48,486 nt of DNA from a bacterium (GTDB taxonomy: Bacteria > Desulfobacterota > Binatia > HRBIN30 > CADEER01): NCBI GenBank assembly GCA_030430165.1, contig JAUIGL010000049.1:1-48486 (forward strand), read 5' to 3'. The first letter of the stretch is position 1; each line of letters begins with the position of its first letter. The notes under the pieces are model-generated. The model had not been told where the DNA came from, did not search any database, and worked only from the letters and a program-made list of their open reading frames with translations. Below are positions 16,354-24,397 of the stretch, one piece after another. The translations under genes and the position numbers were made by a program.

Positions 16354-16634
16354 GTCCCAAGGCGAGCCCAGCTCGAGGCGAGCTGGCGCTCGCCGTCCCA
16401 AAGCGGGCTCTCGCCCGCTGTCCCAGGAGCGGCTGCGCCGCTCGTCCCAAGGCCGCCTTCGGCGAACCGTCCCAAGGGCGGCAGCGCCGCCCGCCGACGC
16501 GGCGCGGGGCGCCGCTTGGGACCGAGGGCGCAGCCCGAGTTGGGACGGCGGGCGGAGCCCGCCATTGGGACCTGCGGCCGTAAGCCGCAGATTGGGACCC
16601 GCGGGCGTTGCCCGCGGCGCGGGCAACGCCCGCG
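16354..16634. repeat. Array of 11 hairpins spaced by GTCCCAA, inverted at its centre
   Basis: The whole manC-plsB gap is one structured array. GTCCCAA (one copy GTCCCAG) occurs at 16354, 16395, 16420, 16444 and 16469. Its reverse complement TTGGGAC occurs at 16516, 16540, 16565 and 16592, mostly 24-27 bases apart. Each interval holds a different hairpin, usually a 7-bp GC stem with a 3-4 nt loop: AGCGGGC-TCTC-GCCCGCT (16402), GAGCGGC-TGC-GCCGCTC (16427), GGGCGGC-AGC-GCCGCCC (16476) and GCGGCGC-GGG-GCGCCGC (16499), among others. Two last hairpins (16599-16634) lack a linker and abut the manC stop. Stems differ in sequence but preserve pairing. There is no coding potential or terminator T-tract. 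Confidence 0.9.
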
Positions 16635-17738
16635 TCAGAGCCGTTTGCGGTCGCCGCGGCGGTCGAGCTCGTCGACGATGCGGCGAACGTCCTGGGCCCG
16701 GCTCTTGGGGCAGATGAGGATGGCGTCGCGGCTCTCCACCACCACCAGGTCCTCGACCCCGACCATGGCGATGAGGCGCCCGTCGGAGCTGGCGATGGTG
16801 TCGCGACAGTCGATCTGCATGACCTCGCCGCGCGCCGAGTTGCCGCGCGCATCGGTCGGCCACAGGGCGTCCATCGCCGCCCAGCTGCCGACGTCGTTCC
16901 AGTCGAAATCGGCCTCGACGGCGGCGACGCGGTCCGACTTCTCCATCACCGCGATGTCGATCGGCACCGAGCGCAATCGAGCGAACTCGCGCTCGGCGCG
17001 CCGCCGCTGCGCCGCTCCGCGCGCCGCGTCGAGGGCGTCGAGCGCCCGGTCGATGTCGGGGGCATAGCGCGCGATCGCCTCGCGCAGCACGTCGGCGCGC
17101 CAGACGAACATGCCCGAGTTCCACAGATAGCGCCCGGTGCGCAGGTAGCGTTTTGCGGTGGCGACGTCGGGCTTCTCGACGAAGCGCGAAACCCAGAACA
17201 CCTTCGGCACCGTGCGCCGGTGCTGGCGGCCGACCTCGATGTAACCGAAGCCGGTATCCGGCCCGGTTGGCTTGATACCGAAGGTGACCAGCGCTCGCTC
17301 GCTTTCCGCGGTGGCAAAGCCGACGCGCACGCAACGCTGGAAGCGCTGTCGCGGCGCAATCACGTGATCCGCCGCGAACACCGCGATCACGGCTTGCGGA
17401 TCGCGTCGTTCGATCACCCGAGCCGCCAACCCGAGACAGGGGCCGGTGCCGCGCGCGGCCGGCTCGACGATCAAGTTTTTCGCCGGAATCTGCGGCAGGT
17501 GCTCGCGGATGAGAGGGCCGAACTCGGCGGCGGCGACGACATAGATGCGGTCGTCAGGCACCAGGCCGGCGAGGCGGCGCACGGTGTCCTCTACCAGAGT
17601 GTAGCGCCCCTGGACGCTGAGAAACTGCTTCGGTTGGCTGCGCCGACTGTGCGGCCAGAACCGCGATCCGATTCCCCCCGCCATGACCACCGCATAGCGG
17701 TGGCTGCTGGCGCCACCGCCGACGTTTCTTGCCCCCAT
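16635..17738 (-). CDS. manC: Mannose-1-phosphate guanylyltransferase (short form)
   Basis: A 367-aa nucleotidyltransferase making GDP-mannose from mannose-1-phosphate and GTP for surface polysaccharides. The N-terminal nucleotide-binding signature GGIGSRFWPHSR...QPKQFL is at residues 20-40. FVEKP near 185 and FDWNDVGSW near 285 are standard. The fused C-terminal phosphomannose isomerase domain of long ManC proteins is absent, which is normal for the short form. The N-terminus has about 13 extra residues before the catalytic fold. AGGAGAAGGGGG precedes the ATG. It lies upstream of plsB on the same strand. Confidence 0.95.
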   Translation of the reverse strand: MGARNVGGGASSHRYAVVMAGGIGSRFWPHSRRSQPKQFLSVQGRYTLVEDTVRRLAGLVPDDRIYVVAAAEFGPLIREHLPQIPAKNLIVEPAARGTGPCLGLAARVIERRDPQAVIAVFAADHVIAPRQRFQRCVRVGFATAESERALVTFGIKPTGPDTGFGYIEVGRQHRRTVPKVFWVSRFVEKPDVATAKRYLRTGRYLWNSGMFVWRADVLREAIARYAPDIDRALDALDAARGAAQRRRAEREFARLRSVPIDIAVMEKSDRVAAVEADFDWNDVGSWAAMDALWPTDARGNSARGEVMQIDCRDTIASSDGRLIAMVGVEDLVVVESRDAILICPKSRAQDVRRIVDELDRRGDRKRL

Positions 17739-17804
17739 CGATGCGTCCCCCTTCTCCTGCCCTGAGAAAACAACGAACAGCTAGTCTCTATTATCAAAAA
17801 GGAT

Positions 17805-17955
17805 CTCGCGCAGGGGCGCAGAGACGCTGAGAATCAGAGAACGATCTGCTCGAGTCACCCAGATGGGAAACCTCATTCGCAACGAGAGTCGAGCACACGC
17901 CAGTCGAAGCTACGGCAAGCCCTCTTTTCTCTGCGCCTCTGCGCCTCTGCGCGAG
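17805..17955. repeat. 28-bp inverted repeat of the GCGCAGAG/CTCTGCGC type
   Basis: Arms 17805-17832 and 17928-17955 pair at 25 of 28 positions around a 95-nt loop. The arms are built of the 9-mer GCGCAGAGG and its complement, a repeat seen between genes in many bacterial genomes. It fills most of the gap between the divergent manC and 18024 genes, where I see no convincing promoter. Confidence 0.7.
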
Positions 17956-18023
17956 TAAAATCTGCTTTGCGAAGTTAGCAGAATCTTTGCAGCAAGCGCA
18001 CCCGTGCGCTAAGCGCTCGCGTC

Positions 18024-18815
18024 ATGCTGACCGTTCTGGCATCGATCGCCGCCGTCTTCGCCGCGGCGATCGCTCTCAACGTCGGGTTGCACCTGCCGCG
18101 CGCGCGCCAGGCGGCGGATGCGAAACGGCGCAGCCCGCCGCTGCTCTCGGTGCGCGGATTGATCGACGAGGGCTTTGCCACCGCACTGGTCGTCGCCGCG
18201 CCGGCGATCGGCCTGCTGCCGCAGCGCCCGGCAGAAATCGAGCGCAGCTCCACCATCGCCCTGTTGCCCGAGCCACTCCTGCCCGCGTCCGCCAGCTGGC
18301 TGATGCTGCGCCGCCTGCGCAAACGCGGCTGGAACGCGAGCATCCTTCCCAGCCGGGCGCGACCCGACGACGACGCCGCGCTACGGCAGTGGATCGACGC
18401 GACGCTGCCGGCGGCGCGGGGCAATGCCCCGATCACCGTCATCGCCATCGGCGGCGCCGGACCTCTCGGGCGTCTGCTCGCCGCGTCCCATCCGAACGTG
18501 GCGCGCGCGGTGACCATCGCCTCGCCGCTGAGCGGCAGTGGCCGCTGGTTCTGGCCGGCGGCACTGCGACCCGGCTCGGCCTACCTCGGTTTCGTCAAAG
18601 AGACCGACGCCAAGCCGCGCCCGTTCGACGCAATCTCGCTCTACTCGAACGCCGACGGCTGGCTCGACCCGCCCGAGGCCGCCTACTACCCCGGCGCCTA
18701 CAACCTCGAAATCAAGGATACCGGGCATCTATCGATGTCGTTCTCGGGACGCGTGTTCCGCTATCTGCACGAGAACCTGGAAGCCGAGATCCCCGAACGG
18801 GGGACCTCGGCATGA
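18024..18815 (+). CDS. Alpha/beta-hydrolase fold protein lacking the nucleophile serine
   Basis: A 263-aa protein with an N-terminal membrane anchor (1-22) and an alpha/beta-hydrolase core. The C-terminal half resembles lipase/PGAP1-like enzymes: a possible acid residue in LYSNADGWLDP (about 207-215) and a His in KDTGHLSMSF (His235). The nucleophile elbow, normally GxSxG, reads GGAGP (143-147), placing Ala145 where Ser should be. It may be a pseudo-enzyme or binding protein. The stop overlaps the next gene's ATG (ATGA), so it is coupled to the pseudouridine synthase. The fold call rests on pattern only. Confidence 0.68.
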   Translation: MLTVLASIAAVFAAAIALNVGLHLPRARQAADAKRRSPPLLSVRGLIDEGFATALVVAAPAIGLLPQRPAEIERSSTIALLPEPLLPASASWLMLRRLRKRGWNASILPSRARPDDDAALRQWIDATLPAARGNAPITVIAIGGAGPLGRLLAASHPNVARAVTIASPLSGSGRWFWPAALRPGSAYLGFVKETDAKPRPFDAISLYSNADGWLDPPEAAYYPGAYNLEIKDTGHLSMSFSGRVFRYLHENLEAEIPERGTSA

Positions 18816-19708
18816 GCGACGTCGCAACGCTCGACGTCGATGCTCCGCAGCGCCTCGACCACTTCCTCTGCCGTTGCCTGCCGCACCTGTCGCGCCGCCA
18901 TCTGCAGTCGTTGATCGGCGCCGGCGAGGTGCGGGTCAACGGACGGCGCGCCACCAAAAAGGGGATCCAGTTGCGCGGTGGCGACACGGTCACGCTGGCT
19001 CGAAAATGGGTCGCCGTGCGCAGCGCCGAGCCGCAGCCCGAGCTCGCCCTGCCGGTACTCTACGAAGATGCCGACCTCGCCGCGATCGACAAACCGGCCG
19101 GACTGGCCTCGGTCGCGCAGAGGGTCACCGACCGCGAAACGGTCGCCAATTTCGTCGCCGCCCGCTATCCGGAAACCGCCGCGCTCGCCGGCGGCGCGAC
19201 CGAATCCGGCATCGTCCACCGCCTCGACACCGCGACCTCGGGCGTCCTCCTGGTCGCGCGCACCGCCGCGGCGCACACCGAGCTGCGCCGCCAGTTCGCC
19301 GCACACCTGGTCGAGAAGGAGTACCTCGCGGTGGTCGGCGGACACATCGAGTCGGCTGGGACCATCGCCCACCCGCTGGTCGGCAAGGCCGGCGACCCGT
19401 CGCGAATGGTCGTCGCCGAGGCCGATACGGCGGGCGCCCGGGCGGCCGAGACGCGGATCCGGCCGCTGCGCAGCGATGGCCAATCCACTCTGCTCGCAGT
19501 GCGCATCGCAACTGGGGCGCGACATCAGATTCGCGCCCACCTCGCGGCAATCGGGCATCCGATCGTCGGCGATGCCGGCTACGGCGGCGCGCCCGCGGCG
19601 CGCTTGCTGCTGCACGCCTGCGAGGTCCGCTTCTCGCACCCGGCGACCCGCGAGTCGATGACGATCCGGTCGCCGACTCCGGCCGAGCTCGACTTGCAGT
19701 CAAACTGA
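18812..19708 (+). CDS. RluA-family 23S rRNA/tRNA pseudouridine synthase
   Basis: A 298-aa RluA/RluD-family enzyme that isomerises uridine to pseudouridine in structured RNA. The N-terminal S4 RNA-binding domain is at residues 13-60 (RLDHFLCRCLPHLSRRHL). The catalytic motif is HRLDTATSG with Asp139, and the conserved ARHQIRAHL and GHPIVGDAGYG follow near 240-260. The S4 domain plus HRLDxxTSG resembles RluD more than RluA, but the exact target site cannot be read from sequence. It overlaps the upstream hydrolase gene by four bases and ends against a hairpin. Confidence 0.92.
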   Translation: MSDVATLDVDAPQRLDHFLCRCLPHLSRRHLQSLIGAGEVRVNGRRATKKGIQLRGGDTVTLARKWVAVRSAEPQPELALPVLYEDADLAAIDKPAGLASVAQRVTDRETVANFVAARYPETAALAGGATESGIVHRLDTATSGVLLVARTAAAHTELRRQFAAHLVEKEYLAVVGGHIESAGTIAHPLVGKAGDPSRMVVAEADTAGARAAETRIRPLRSDGQSTLLAVRIATGARHQIRAHLAAIGHPIVGDAGYGGAPAARLLLHACEVRFSHPATRESMTIRSPTPAELDLQSN

Positions 19709-19711
19709 CGA

Positions 19712-19742
19712 CCGCGGCTCGACGGAACTACCGGAGCCGCGG
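19712..19742. terminator. Bidirectional terminator-like hairpin
   Basis: CCGCGGCTC (19712-19720) pairs perfectly with GAGCCGCGG (19734-19742). It lies just between the stops of two convergent genes. No T-tract follows, so an intrinsic terminator is likely but not certain. Confidence 0.5.
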
Positions 19743-19752
19743 CGAACTTGCG

Positions 19753-20145
19753 TCAGGCGGCGTCTTTCTTGCCTTTGCCGCCCTTGCCCTTGGCGCAGGT
19801 GCCGCACATGTTCTCGACGTTGTCGGGGTCTTCGACCAACCCGTCGTCCATGTTGTGGCAAACCTTCTTGCACTTGATGCAGATGAAGTAGACACCCTCG
19901 ATCGTCTTGTTGATGCGCTCGCGGTTGAGGATGCGCCCCTTCAGCTTCTCGATGCGAATGCCGAGAAGGGTCTCGTACTGGCGCTTGATCTTGCGCCGGC
20001 CGGTCTCGTCGCGCGGAAGCTCGCCATCGTCGCCGCCGTCGTCGCCGCCGAGCACAGTCGAGGCCTTGCGGCTCTTGCCGCGCGTCGCGCGCGACTTGGT
20101 CGGCCGACTCGCCTTGCTTTTCTTCGCCTTGGTGGTTGAGGCCAT
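19753..20145 (-). CDS. Lys-rich protein with C-terminal four-cysteine zinc ribbon
   Basis: A 130-aa protein of unknown function. Residues 1-30 are extremely Lys/Arg/Ser/Thr-rich, then comes a Gly-Asp linker (GGDDGGDDGE), a helical segment (RRKIKRQYETLLGIRIEKL) and a zinc-ribbon candidate, CIKC and CGTC (about 89-92 and 114-117), plus another Cys at CHNM. The C-terminus is again Gly-Lys-rich. The charge suggests nucleic-acid or ribosome binding. It is followed upstream by another small zinc-ribbon gene on the same strand. The rest of the gap to 20292 shows nothing else. Confidence 0.75.
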   Translation of the reverse strand: MASTTKAKKSKASRPTKSRATRGKSRKASTVLGGDDGGDDGELPRDETGRRKIKRQYETLLGIRIEKLKGRILNRERINKTIEGVYFICIKCKKVCHNMDDGLVEDPDNVENMCGTCAKGKGGKGKKDAA

Positions 20146-20291
20146 TCGATTCCCTCCTGGAAATGTCGGCTGGTCTCGCCAGGGTCGCCACCGCTGGTGA
20201 CAACCGGCAGCGCAGCCTTTACGACGCGCGTGCCGCGATCTTACGCGAACCGAGCCGACCCGCGCCGCGGCGGTCGACGGTTCGATTCATC

Positions 20292-20462
20292 CTACTTGGT
20301 GCGAGCAGAATAGCCGCAGCCCTTCTCACAAACCCAAAAGTAACCCTTCGGGCCGTAGCCGGTGAAGTAGGTCACGCGACTGTCGGATCCACAGTTCGGG
20401 CACTCGTGCTTGGCGCCCGCAGCGCCGCCCTTTTGAGCGGTTTTCGCTCTTTTCTCAGCCAT
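20292..20462 (-). CDS. 56-aa zinc-ribbon protein
   Basis: A short gene with ATG at 20462 preceded by AAGGAG and ending at TAG (20292-20294). The product has a Lys-rich head (MAEKRAKTAQKGG), then CPNC and CEKGC spaced 22 residues apart, and an aromatic-rich middle (TYFTGYGPKGYFWV). This is a rubredoxin/zinc-ribbon-like knuckle pair, so it probably binds one zinc. No family name is certain. Head composition and Cys pattern resemble the neighbouring 19753-20145 product, and both may bind RNA or DNA. Confidence 0.78.
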   Translation of the reverse strand: MAEKRAKTAQKGGAAGAKHECPNCGSDSRVTYFTGYGPKGYFWVCEKGCGYSARTK

Positions 20463-20672
20463 TTGGAGCTCCTTCTAAGCGCTTGCGCGCAAGCCCGGCT
20501 AGGGTCGCCGGAAAAAGCCGTCCGAGCGCGGCCAACGCACTACGCGGGCGACGGCAGTAATCTCGTCGCGTGGGTGAAAAGCTACCGAATGGTCGCCCCC
20601 GAGTCAACGTAGCCACCCACAGATTCGCAATCTCCGACACCGATCGAGGGCTCGCCCACCGGCCGACAGGCC

Positions 20673-23288
20673 TCAGGGCGTCACCCTGATGATGATCGAA
20701 GAGCTCGGCCCCGGCCGCCGCAGATTGTCGCGCAAACGCGCCGTCACCGTCGTGTCGCCGACCGGAAACGCAAAGCGTTCCGCAATCTGGGCGCAGAACT
20801 GGATGCGGCTCGATGGATCGACGAAGCGGAAGCCACCGTCGGGAAACGAGGTGCAGGCCTCGAGGAAGGAGCGGCCGATCGGCTGGCCCTGACCGTTGAC
20901 GAAACGGCAGCCGAGGTCGTTGACGGCGTTCGCCACTTCCTGGGTTTCGCCGAAATCGACCGACGCCGGAATTCCGCCGATCTCCGGCAGCATGTTGTCG
21001 CAGACCTCGCTGCTGCCGTTGCCCATGGGCTGCGTGACGATGACTTCGAGGTCCGGTCGAACCGAAGGATCGAAGGGATCCCAGCGAAACGCCGACGCTC
21101 CGACGTCGAGCAGCGGCGAAATCGGGCGGCCCTCGACCACCAGGTTGAAGAGGAAGCCGACCCGGCGCTCGTAGATCGGAATACCCTCGCCGTTGACCGA
21201 GGTCGGCTCGATCACCGTGTCGTCGGCGCGAACCAGTCCGAGAAACGTCACCAGCGCTCCCGGCTCCGGGGTGTTGGTCGGCGTGCGGGTGATCGTCGGA
21301 GTGCGCGTAATCGTCGGCGTGTGCGTCGCCGTATGCGTCGGCGACTCGGTTCGGGTGCGGGTCGCGGTACGCGTAGCCGTGCGAGTCCGGGTAATCGTCG
21401 GCGTCTCGGTCACCGTCGGCGTGCGCGTTTCGGTCGGCGTCCCGCTGAAGGTCGGCGTCGGAGTCCGCGTCGGCGTGCGGGTGCGGGTCGACGTCTCGGT
21501 CGGCGTCCCGGTGTGAGTCGGTGTCTCGGTGCGAGTCGGGGTGAACGTGTCCGGCACCGTCCCGGTGACGGTAGGCGTGCTGGTTCGACTCGGCGTCGGC
21601 GTATCGGTACGCGTCGGCGTGCGCGTCGGCGTGTCCGTGCGCGTCCGTGTCGGGGTGGCGGTCCGCGTCGGCGTGCGGGTGCGCGTCCGCGTCAGAGTGA
21701 AGGTCGGCGTAGGCAGGCCCGGCGTGATCGGGGTGTTGGTCGACGTCGGCGTCCGCGACGAGGTGCGAGTCGGCGTCTGAGTGATCGTCGGCGTTCGCGT
21801 GCGGGTCGCGGTCACGGTCGATGTCGGCCGCGTCCCGGTCGGCGTCAGGGTCCATGTCGGCGTGCGGGTGCGGGTGCGCGTCCGGGTCGGCGTCAGCGTG
21901 ATCGTCGGCGTCAGCGTCCGCGTGTCGGTGGGAGTCCGGGTGAACGGCCGAGTTCGCGTCGGCGAGTGGCTCGGCGTCGGAGTGCGGGTCTTGGTCGAAG
22001 TGCGGCTCGGCGTCGGCGTGAGCGTCGGCCGCGGCGTGCGCGTCGGGATCAGAGTCCGCGTCGGCGTCGGCGGCGTCCCGGTCGGTGTATCCGCCGGCGT
22101 CCGGGTGACGGTGCGAGTATGGGTCCGCGACGGCGTCCGGGTTCGCGTCGAAGTCGGGGTCCGGGTGGAAGTGTTCGACGGCGTGCGAGTCGGCGCCGAG
22201 GGCTCCAACGTCGGCGTATGGGTATGAGTCGCCGTCGCCAATCTGGTCGGTGTCAGCGTCGGACTCGGGGTTGCCGTCGCAGTGGGGGTCCAGGTCGCTG
22301 TCGGGGTCACGCTCGGCGGCAAGGTCGGCAGCGTCCCGGCGCCGACGAAGATCGAGGCCTGCACCGGCACCCCGGGATCGCCGCTCTGGTCGAGAACGCG
22401 CGCGGTGACGATCGTCTCGCCCTCCTCGAACGATTCCAAACTGGTGACCGCGAAGCAGAACTGCACCCGCGAGCTCTCGGATGCGAAGTCGCGCTGGCCG
22501 AATTGGTTGACGGTACAGGCAACCGCGGGGTTGCCGACCGCAGTGAAGCGGCAGCCGACGTCGTTGAGCAGATCGGAGGTCTCCTGGATCGGCGCGAAGT
22601 TCACCAACTCGGCGGCGGGCACGCCGCCTTCGCTGGCATCGCACACGGTGTCGCTGCCGTTGCCGATCGCTCGATCGAAGAGAACCTGGATGTCGGGCAC
22701 CTGTAGCGGATCGAACGGATCGTAGTCGAAAACGCGGCGGCCGACCGCGAGCCGCGACGGGCCGGGCGCAGCTTCGACGACGATGCGGAAGCCGGTCGGC
22801 GCCAGCGACCGGAAGGTCGGCAGGGGAAGCGACCGCTCCTCCTCCAGCAACGTGCCATCCGCCCCGGCCAGACCCAGATAGGTGATCTTCGGCCCAGCGC
22901 CGAAAAACTCCGAGCCGTCGCCGCGCAAGAACATCCACAGCGCGGGCAGATCGGCGGCGGTTACCTTGCCGTCTTCGTTGACATCGGCGCCGGAGCAGCT
23001 GACCACGGTTCCGCCGCCGGCGTTGTCGATCGCGGATCCGTCGCCGTCCTGGATTTCCGAGGCGGCGTGGGCGACATCGTCGCGGCTGAGTCGGCCGTCG
23101 CAGTCGGCATCCCCAGGGATCGACGGGTCGACCTGGGCCGACGCCGCCACTGCCGCCAGGCACAGCGACAGCGAAAAGACGACGCAACGGAGCTGCGACG
23201 CCAAGCCACCGTCCCGTGGCTCACCACCGGCTCGGAGATTCTCTCCGAACGATCGGGCTGCCAGCCCGCGCCATCGCGACACCCCCAT
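20673..23288 (-). CDS. Secreted protein: dockerin-like module and two paralogous domains joined by a Thr-Pro linker
   Basis: About 871 aa. A signal peptide ([18 protein letters not shown]) lies some 37-56 residues in, so the true start is uncertain: ATG 23288 is used here, with ATG 23309 or TTG 23204 as alternatives. Residues 60-125 hold two calcium-loop motifs ([12 protein letters not shown] and [12 protein letters not shown]), dockerin-like. Domain A (about 130-320) and domain B (about 675-870) are clearly related. Both open with LGL-x2-AD-T, contain DPFDP, MGNGS/IGNGS with a Cys, NDxGCRF and SSRxQFC, and end in a beta strand. Between them lie some 350 residues of Thr-Pro repeats. No enzyme motif is seen; a cell-surface or secreted binding role is likely. 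Confidence 0.8.
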   Translation of the reverse strand: MGVSRWRGLAARSFGENLRAGGEPRDGGLASQLRCVVFSLSLCLAAVAASAQVDPSIPGDADCDGRLSRDDVAHAASEIQDGDGSAIDNAGGGTVVSCSGADVNEDGKVTAADLPALWMFLRGDGSEFFGAGPKITYLGLAGADGTLLEEERSLPLPTFRSLAPTGFRIVVEAAPGPSRLAVGRRVFDYDPFDPLQVPDIQVLFDRAIGNGSDTVCDASEGGVPAAELVNFAPIQETSDLLNDVGCRFTAVGNPAVACTVNQFGQRDFASESSRVQFCFAVTSLESFEEGETIVTARVLDQSGDPGVPVQASIFVGAGTLPTLPPSVTPTATWTPTATATPSPTLTPTRLATATHTHTPTLEPSAPTRTPSNTSTRTPTSTRTRTPSRTHTRTVTRTPADTPTGTPPTPTRTLIPTRTPRPTLTPTPSRTSTKTRTPTPSHSPTRTRPFTRTPTDTRTLTPTITLTPTRTRTRTRTPTWTLTPTGTRPTSTVTATRTRTPTITQTPTRTSSRTPTSTNTPITPGLPTPTFTLTRTRTRTPTRTATPTRTRTDTPTRTPTRTDTPTPSRTSTPTVTGTVPDTFTPTRTETPTHTGTPTETSTRTRTPTRTPTPTFSGTPTETRTPTVTETPTITRTRTATRTATRTRTESPTHTATHTPTITRTPTITRTPTNTPEPGALVTFLGLVRADDTVIEPTSVNGEGIPIYERRVGFLFNLVVEGRPISPLLDVGASAFRWDPFDPSVRPDLEVIVTQPMGNGSSEVCDNMLPEIGGIPASVDFGETQEVANAVNDLGCRFVNGQGQPIGRSFLEACTSFPDGGFRFVDPSSRIQFCAQIAERFAFPVGDTTVTARLRDNLRRPGPSSSIIIRVTP
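21270..22320 (-). repeat. Coding tandem repeat encoding the Thr-Pro-rich linker
   Basis: On the plus strand the DNA is an iterated GTCGGCGT(G/C)CGGGT-type pattern, about 1,050 bases. On the minus strand it encodes degenerate TPTxTxTxTPT units with Arg, Ser, Ile and Val insertions. The repeat is imperfect at DNA level while Thr and Pro are kept, which indicates selection on the protein. Other frames across it give artefactual Val-Gly or Asp-His-rich polypeptides. Confidence 0.85.
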
Positions 23289-23437
23289 GACGATTCTACC
23301 GCTCCGCATCAACCGCGAATCTTGCCCCCGGCGGACCTATCCGGGCCGACGCGTGACTATGGACGTCCGCATGCACGACGTCAAATTTCGAGCGAGCGAA
23401 TTGCACCCCGCCAGAGGGTCGACTACACGCTGAAACC

Positions 23438-23875
23438 ATGAGTTCCAACAAGGGTGACGAGGGCGAGCTCAATCGCCCGCTGCTGCGGCTGGCCGAGCGC
23501 CTGCGCAGCCTGCAGAACGAAGCGGGCGAGGTGCTCGATTCGCTGCGAGGCGACAGCGACGCCGCTGCCCGCGAGGGAGCGCTCGGCGGCACGGACCTGG
23601 CTGCGGGACTCGAGAGCCAGCTGGGCCGGGTCGGCACCGCGCTGCTCGAGCGCTGGGACTTCCCCACCCGGGCAGATCTCGACGAGCTGAGTCAGCGAAT
23701 CGCGGCGCTCGAGGAGGATCTGCTCGGGCGCGTCGCCGAGCTGACTCGACGCATCGAAGCTCTCGAGAAGGCTGACGGCGCCAAAACCCATAAAAGAGAG
23801 AGGCGCAAAAGCACTCGAAATGCTGCATCGAAGGACGCGTCTCGGTCCCGCAAGTCACCGACTAAAAAGAGCTAA
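23438..23875 (+). CDS. Phasin-like coiled-coil protein
   Basis: A 145-aa protein with helical, heptad-rich segments at about 10-40 and 76-110 (DELSQRIAALEEDLLGRVAEL) and a basic C-terminal tail (Lys/Arg/Ser, ending SPTKKS). The phrase WDFPTRADLDELSQRIAALE resembles polyhydroxyalkanoate granule-associated proteins (PhaI/PhaF/phasin type), which coat PHA granules; the basic tail of PhaF-like proteins binds DNA. No PHA synthase gene is in the window. A general coiled-coil protein is the alternative. No strong ribosome site precedes the ATG. Confidence 0.6.
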   Translation: MSSNKGDEGELNRPLLRLAERLRSLQNEAGEVLDSLRGDSDAAAREGALGGTDLAAGLESQLGRVGTALLERWDFPTRADLDELSQRIAALEEDLLGRVAELTRRIEALEKADGAKTHKRERRKSTRNAASKDASRSRKSPTKKS

Positions 23876-23959
23876 TTGTCCTCGAACGGCATCCTCGACA
23901 GCCTCCGGCAAGGGGGATGCAACGGCAAAGCTCCATCGATGCGACCAATTATGAACGGT

Positions 23960-24040
23960 CGGCGAGATCTCGCCGGCCAAGCTCGCACAGCATCCAAAAA
24001 CCCTCGCGTCGAGATCTCGCCGTTCCGGCTGGCACGTGCC
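23960..24040. promoter_or_regulatory. Duplicated palindromic operator candidates upstream of xre
   Basis: The 13-mer CGAGATCTCGCCG occurs exactly at 23963-23975 and 24010-24022. Each copy contains the palindrome CGAGATCTCG, and the first extends to a 16-bp perfect palindrome (23960-23975). A further 10-bp palindrome GGCACGTGCC lies at 24031-24040. All are within 135 bases of the small Xre gene. Such twin sites are typical of autoregulated helix-turn-helix repressors; binding is inferred. Confidence 0.5.
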
Positions 24041-24092
24041 GTGCATTCCGCTGAATGACACCGAACACGGTGAAATAGGAGGAGATCGAGAC

Positions 24093-24344
24093 ATGGCAAT
24101 TACCAAGACCCAGCAAGGCAGTCTGATCCAATCGTTGCGTCACCGCCTGAGCATGACTCAGGAAGAGTTCGCGCATTCGATCGGCGTCACCGTGTCCACG
24201 GTGAACCGGTGGGAGAACGGCCACATCGAACCGAGCCGCCTGGCGCGCAAGGCGATGCAGGGACTGGCCTCGCAGGCAGCGATTCCGCTCGACCTCGACA
24301 GCGACCCGGCGCCGCTGATCGGTCACATCGGGAAAGAAATGTGA
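24093..24344 (+). CDS. Xre-family helix-turn-helix regulator
   Basis: An 83-aa protein consisting almost entirely of one Xre/Cro-type helix-turn-helix (MTQEEFAHSIGVTVSTVNRWENG, about residues 22-44). AGGAGGAGA lies 8 bases before ATG 24093, a strong ribosome site that decides the start over an upstream in-frame ATG at 24036. No partner toxin gene is evident: the flanking genes are the phasin-like protein and a large secreted protein. It probably acts as a transcriptional repressor binding the upstream palindromes. Confidence 0.85.
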   Translation: MAITKTQQGSLIQSLRHRLSMTQEEFAHSIGVTVSTVNRWENGHIEPSRLARKAMQGLASQAAIPLDLDSDPAPLIGHIGKEM

Positions 24345-24346
24345 GA

Positions 24347-24379
24347 GCGGTCCGGCAGCGCAGAGCGCTGCCGGACCGC
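24347..24379. terminator. Strong bidirectional terminator hairpin
   Basis: A perfect 15-bp stem (24347-24361 with 24365-24379) has a 3-nt AGA loop, 2 bases after the xre stop. It is shared with the convergent gene ending at 24398. Plus-strand sequence after it contains short T-runs (CTTTCTT). Confidence 0.75.
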
Positions 24380-24397
24380 CTCGGCATCAGGCAGTCT

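Noticed and set aside
16354..16634. GTCCCAA array as a CRISPR array
   Set aside because: The repeated unit is only 7 bases, the intervals are self-complementary rather than unique spacers, the orientation reverses, and no cas gene is present.
16318..17334. Extension of plsB upstream to a 1,201-codon frame
   Set aside because: The extra 339 codons run through the hairpin array and antisense of manC; the ATG at 16317 fits.
21193..22227. Val-Gly-Arg-rich plus-strand frames
   Set aside because: They are antisense of the Thr-Pro coding repeat and have no domain or start context.
21270..22320. Thr-Pro region as a non-coding satellite or CRISPR
   Set aside because: The frame stays open and keeps Thr and Pro despite silent variation, so it is coding.
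20455..23187. Asp/His/Ala-rich minus-strand frame of about 900 codons
   Set aside because: It is the frame-shifted reading of the Thr-Pro repeat gene; the real frame has a signal peptide and conserved domains.
24093..24344. Xre gene as the antitoxin of a toxin-antitoxin pair
   Set aside because: No toxin-like gene lies next to it on either side.
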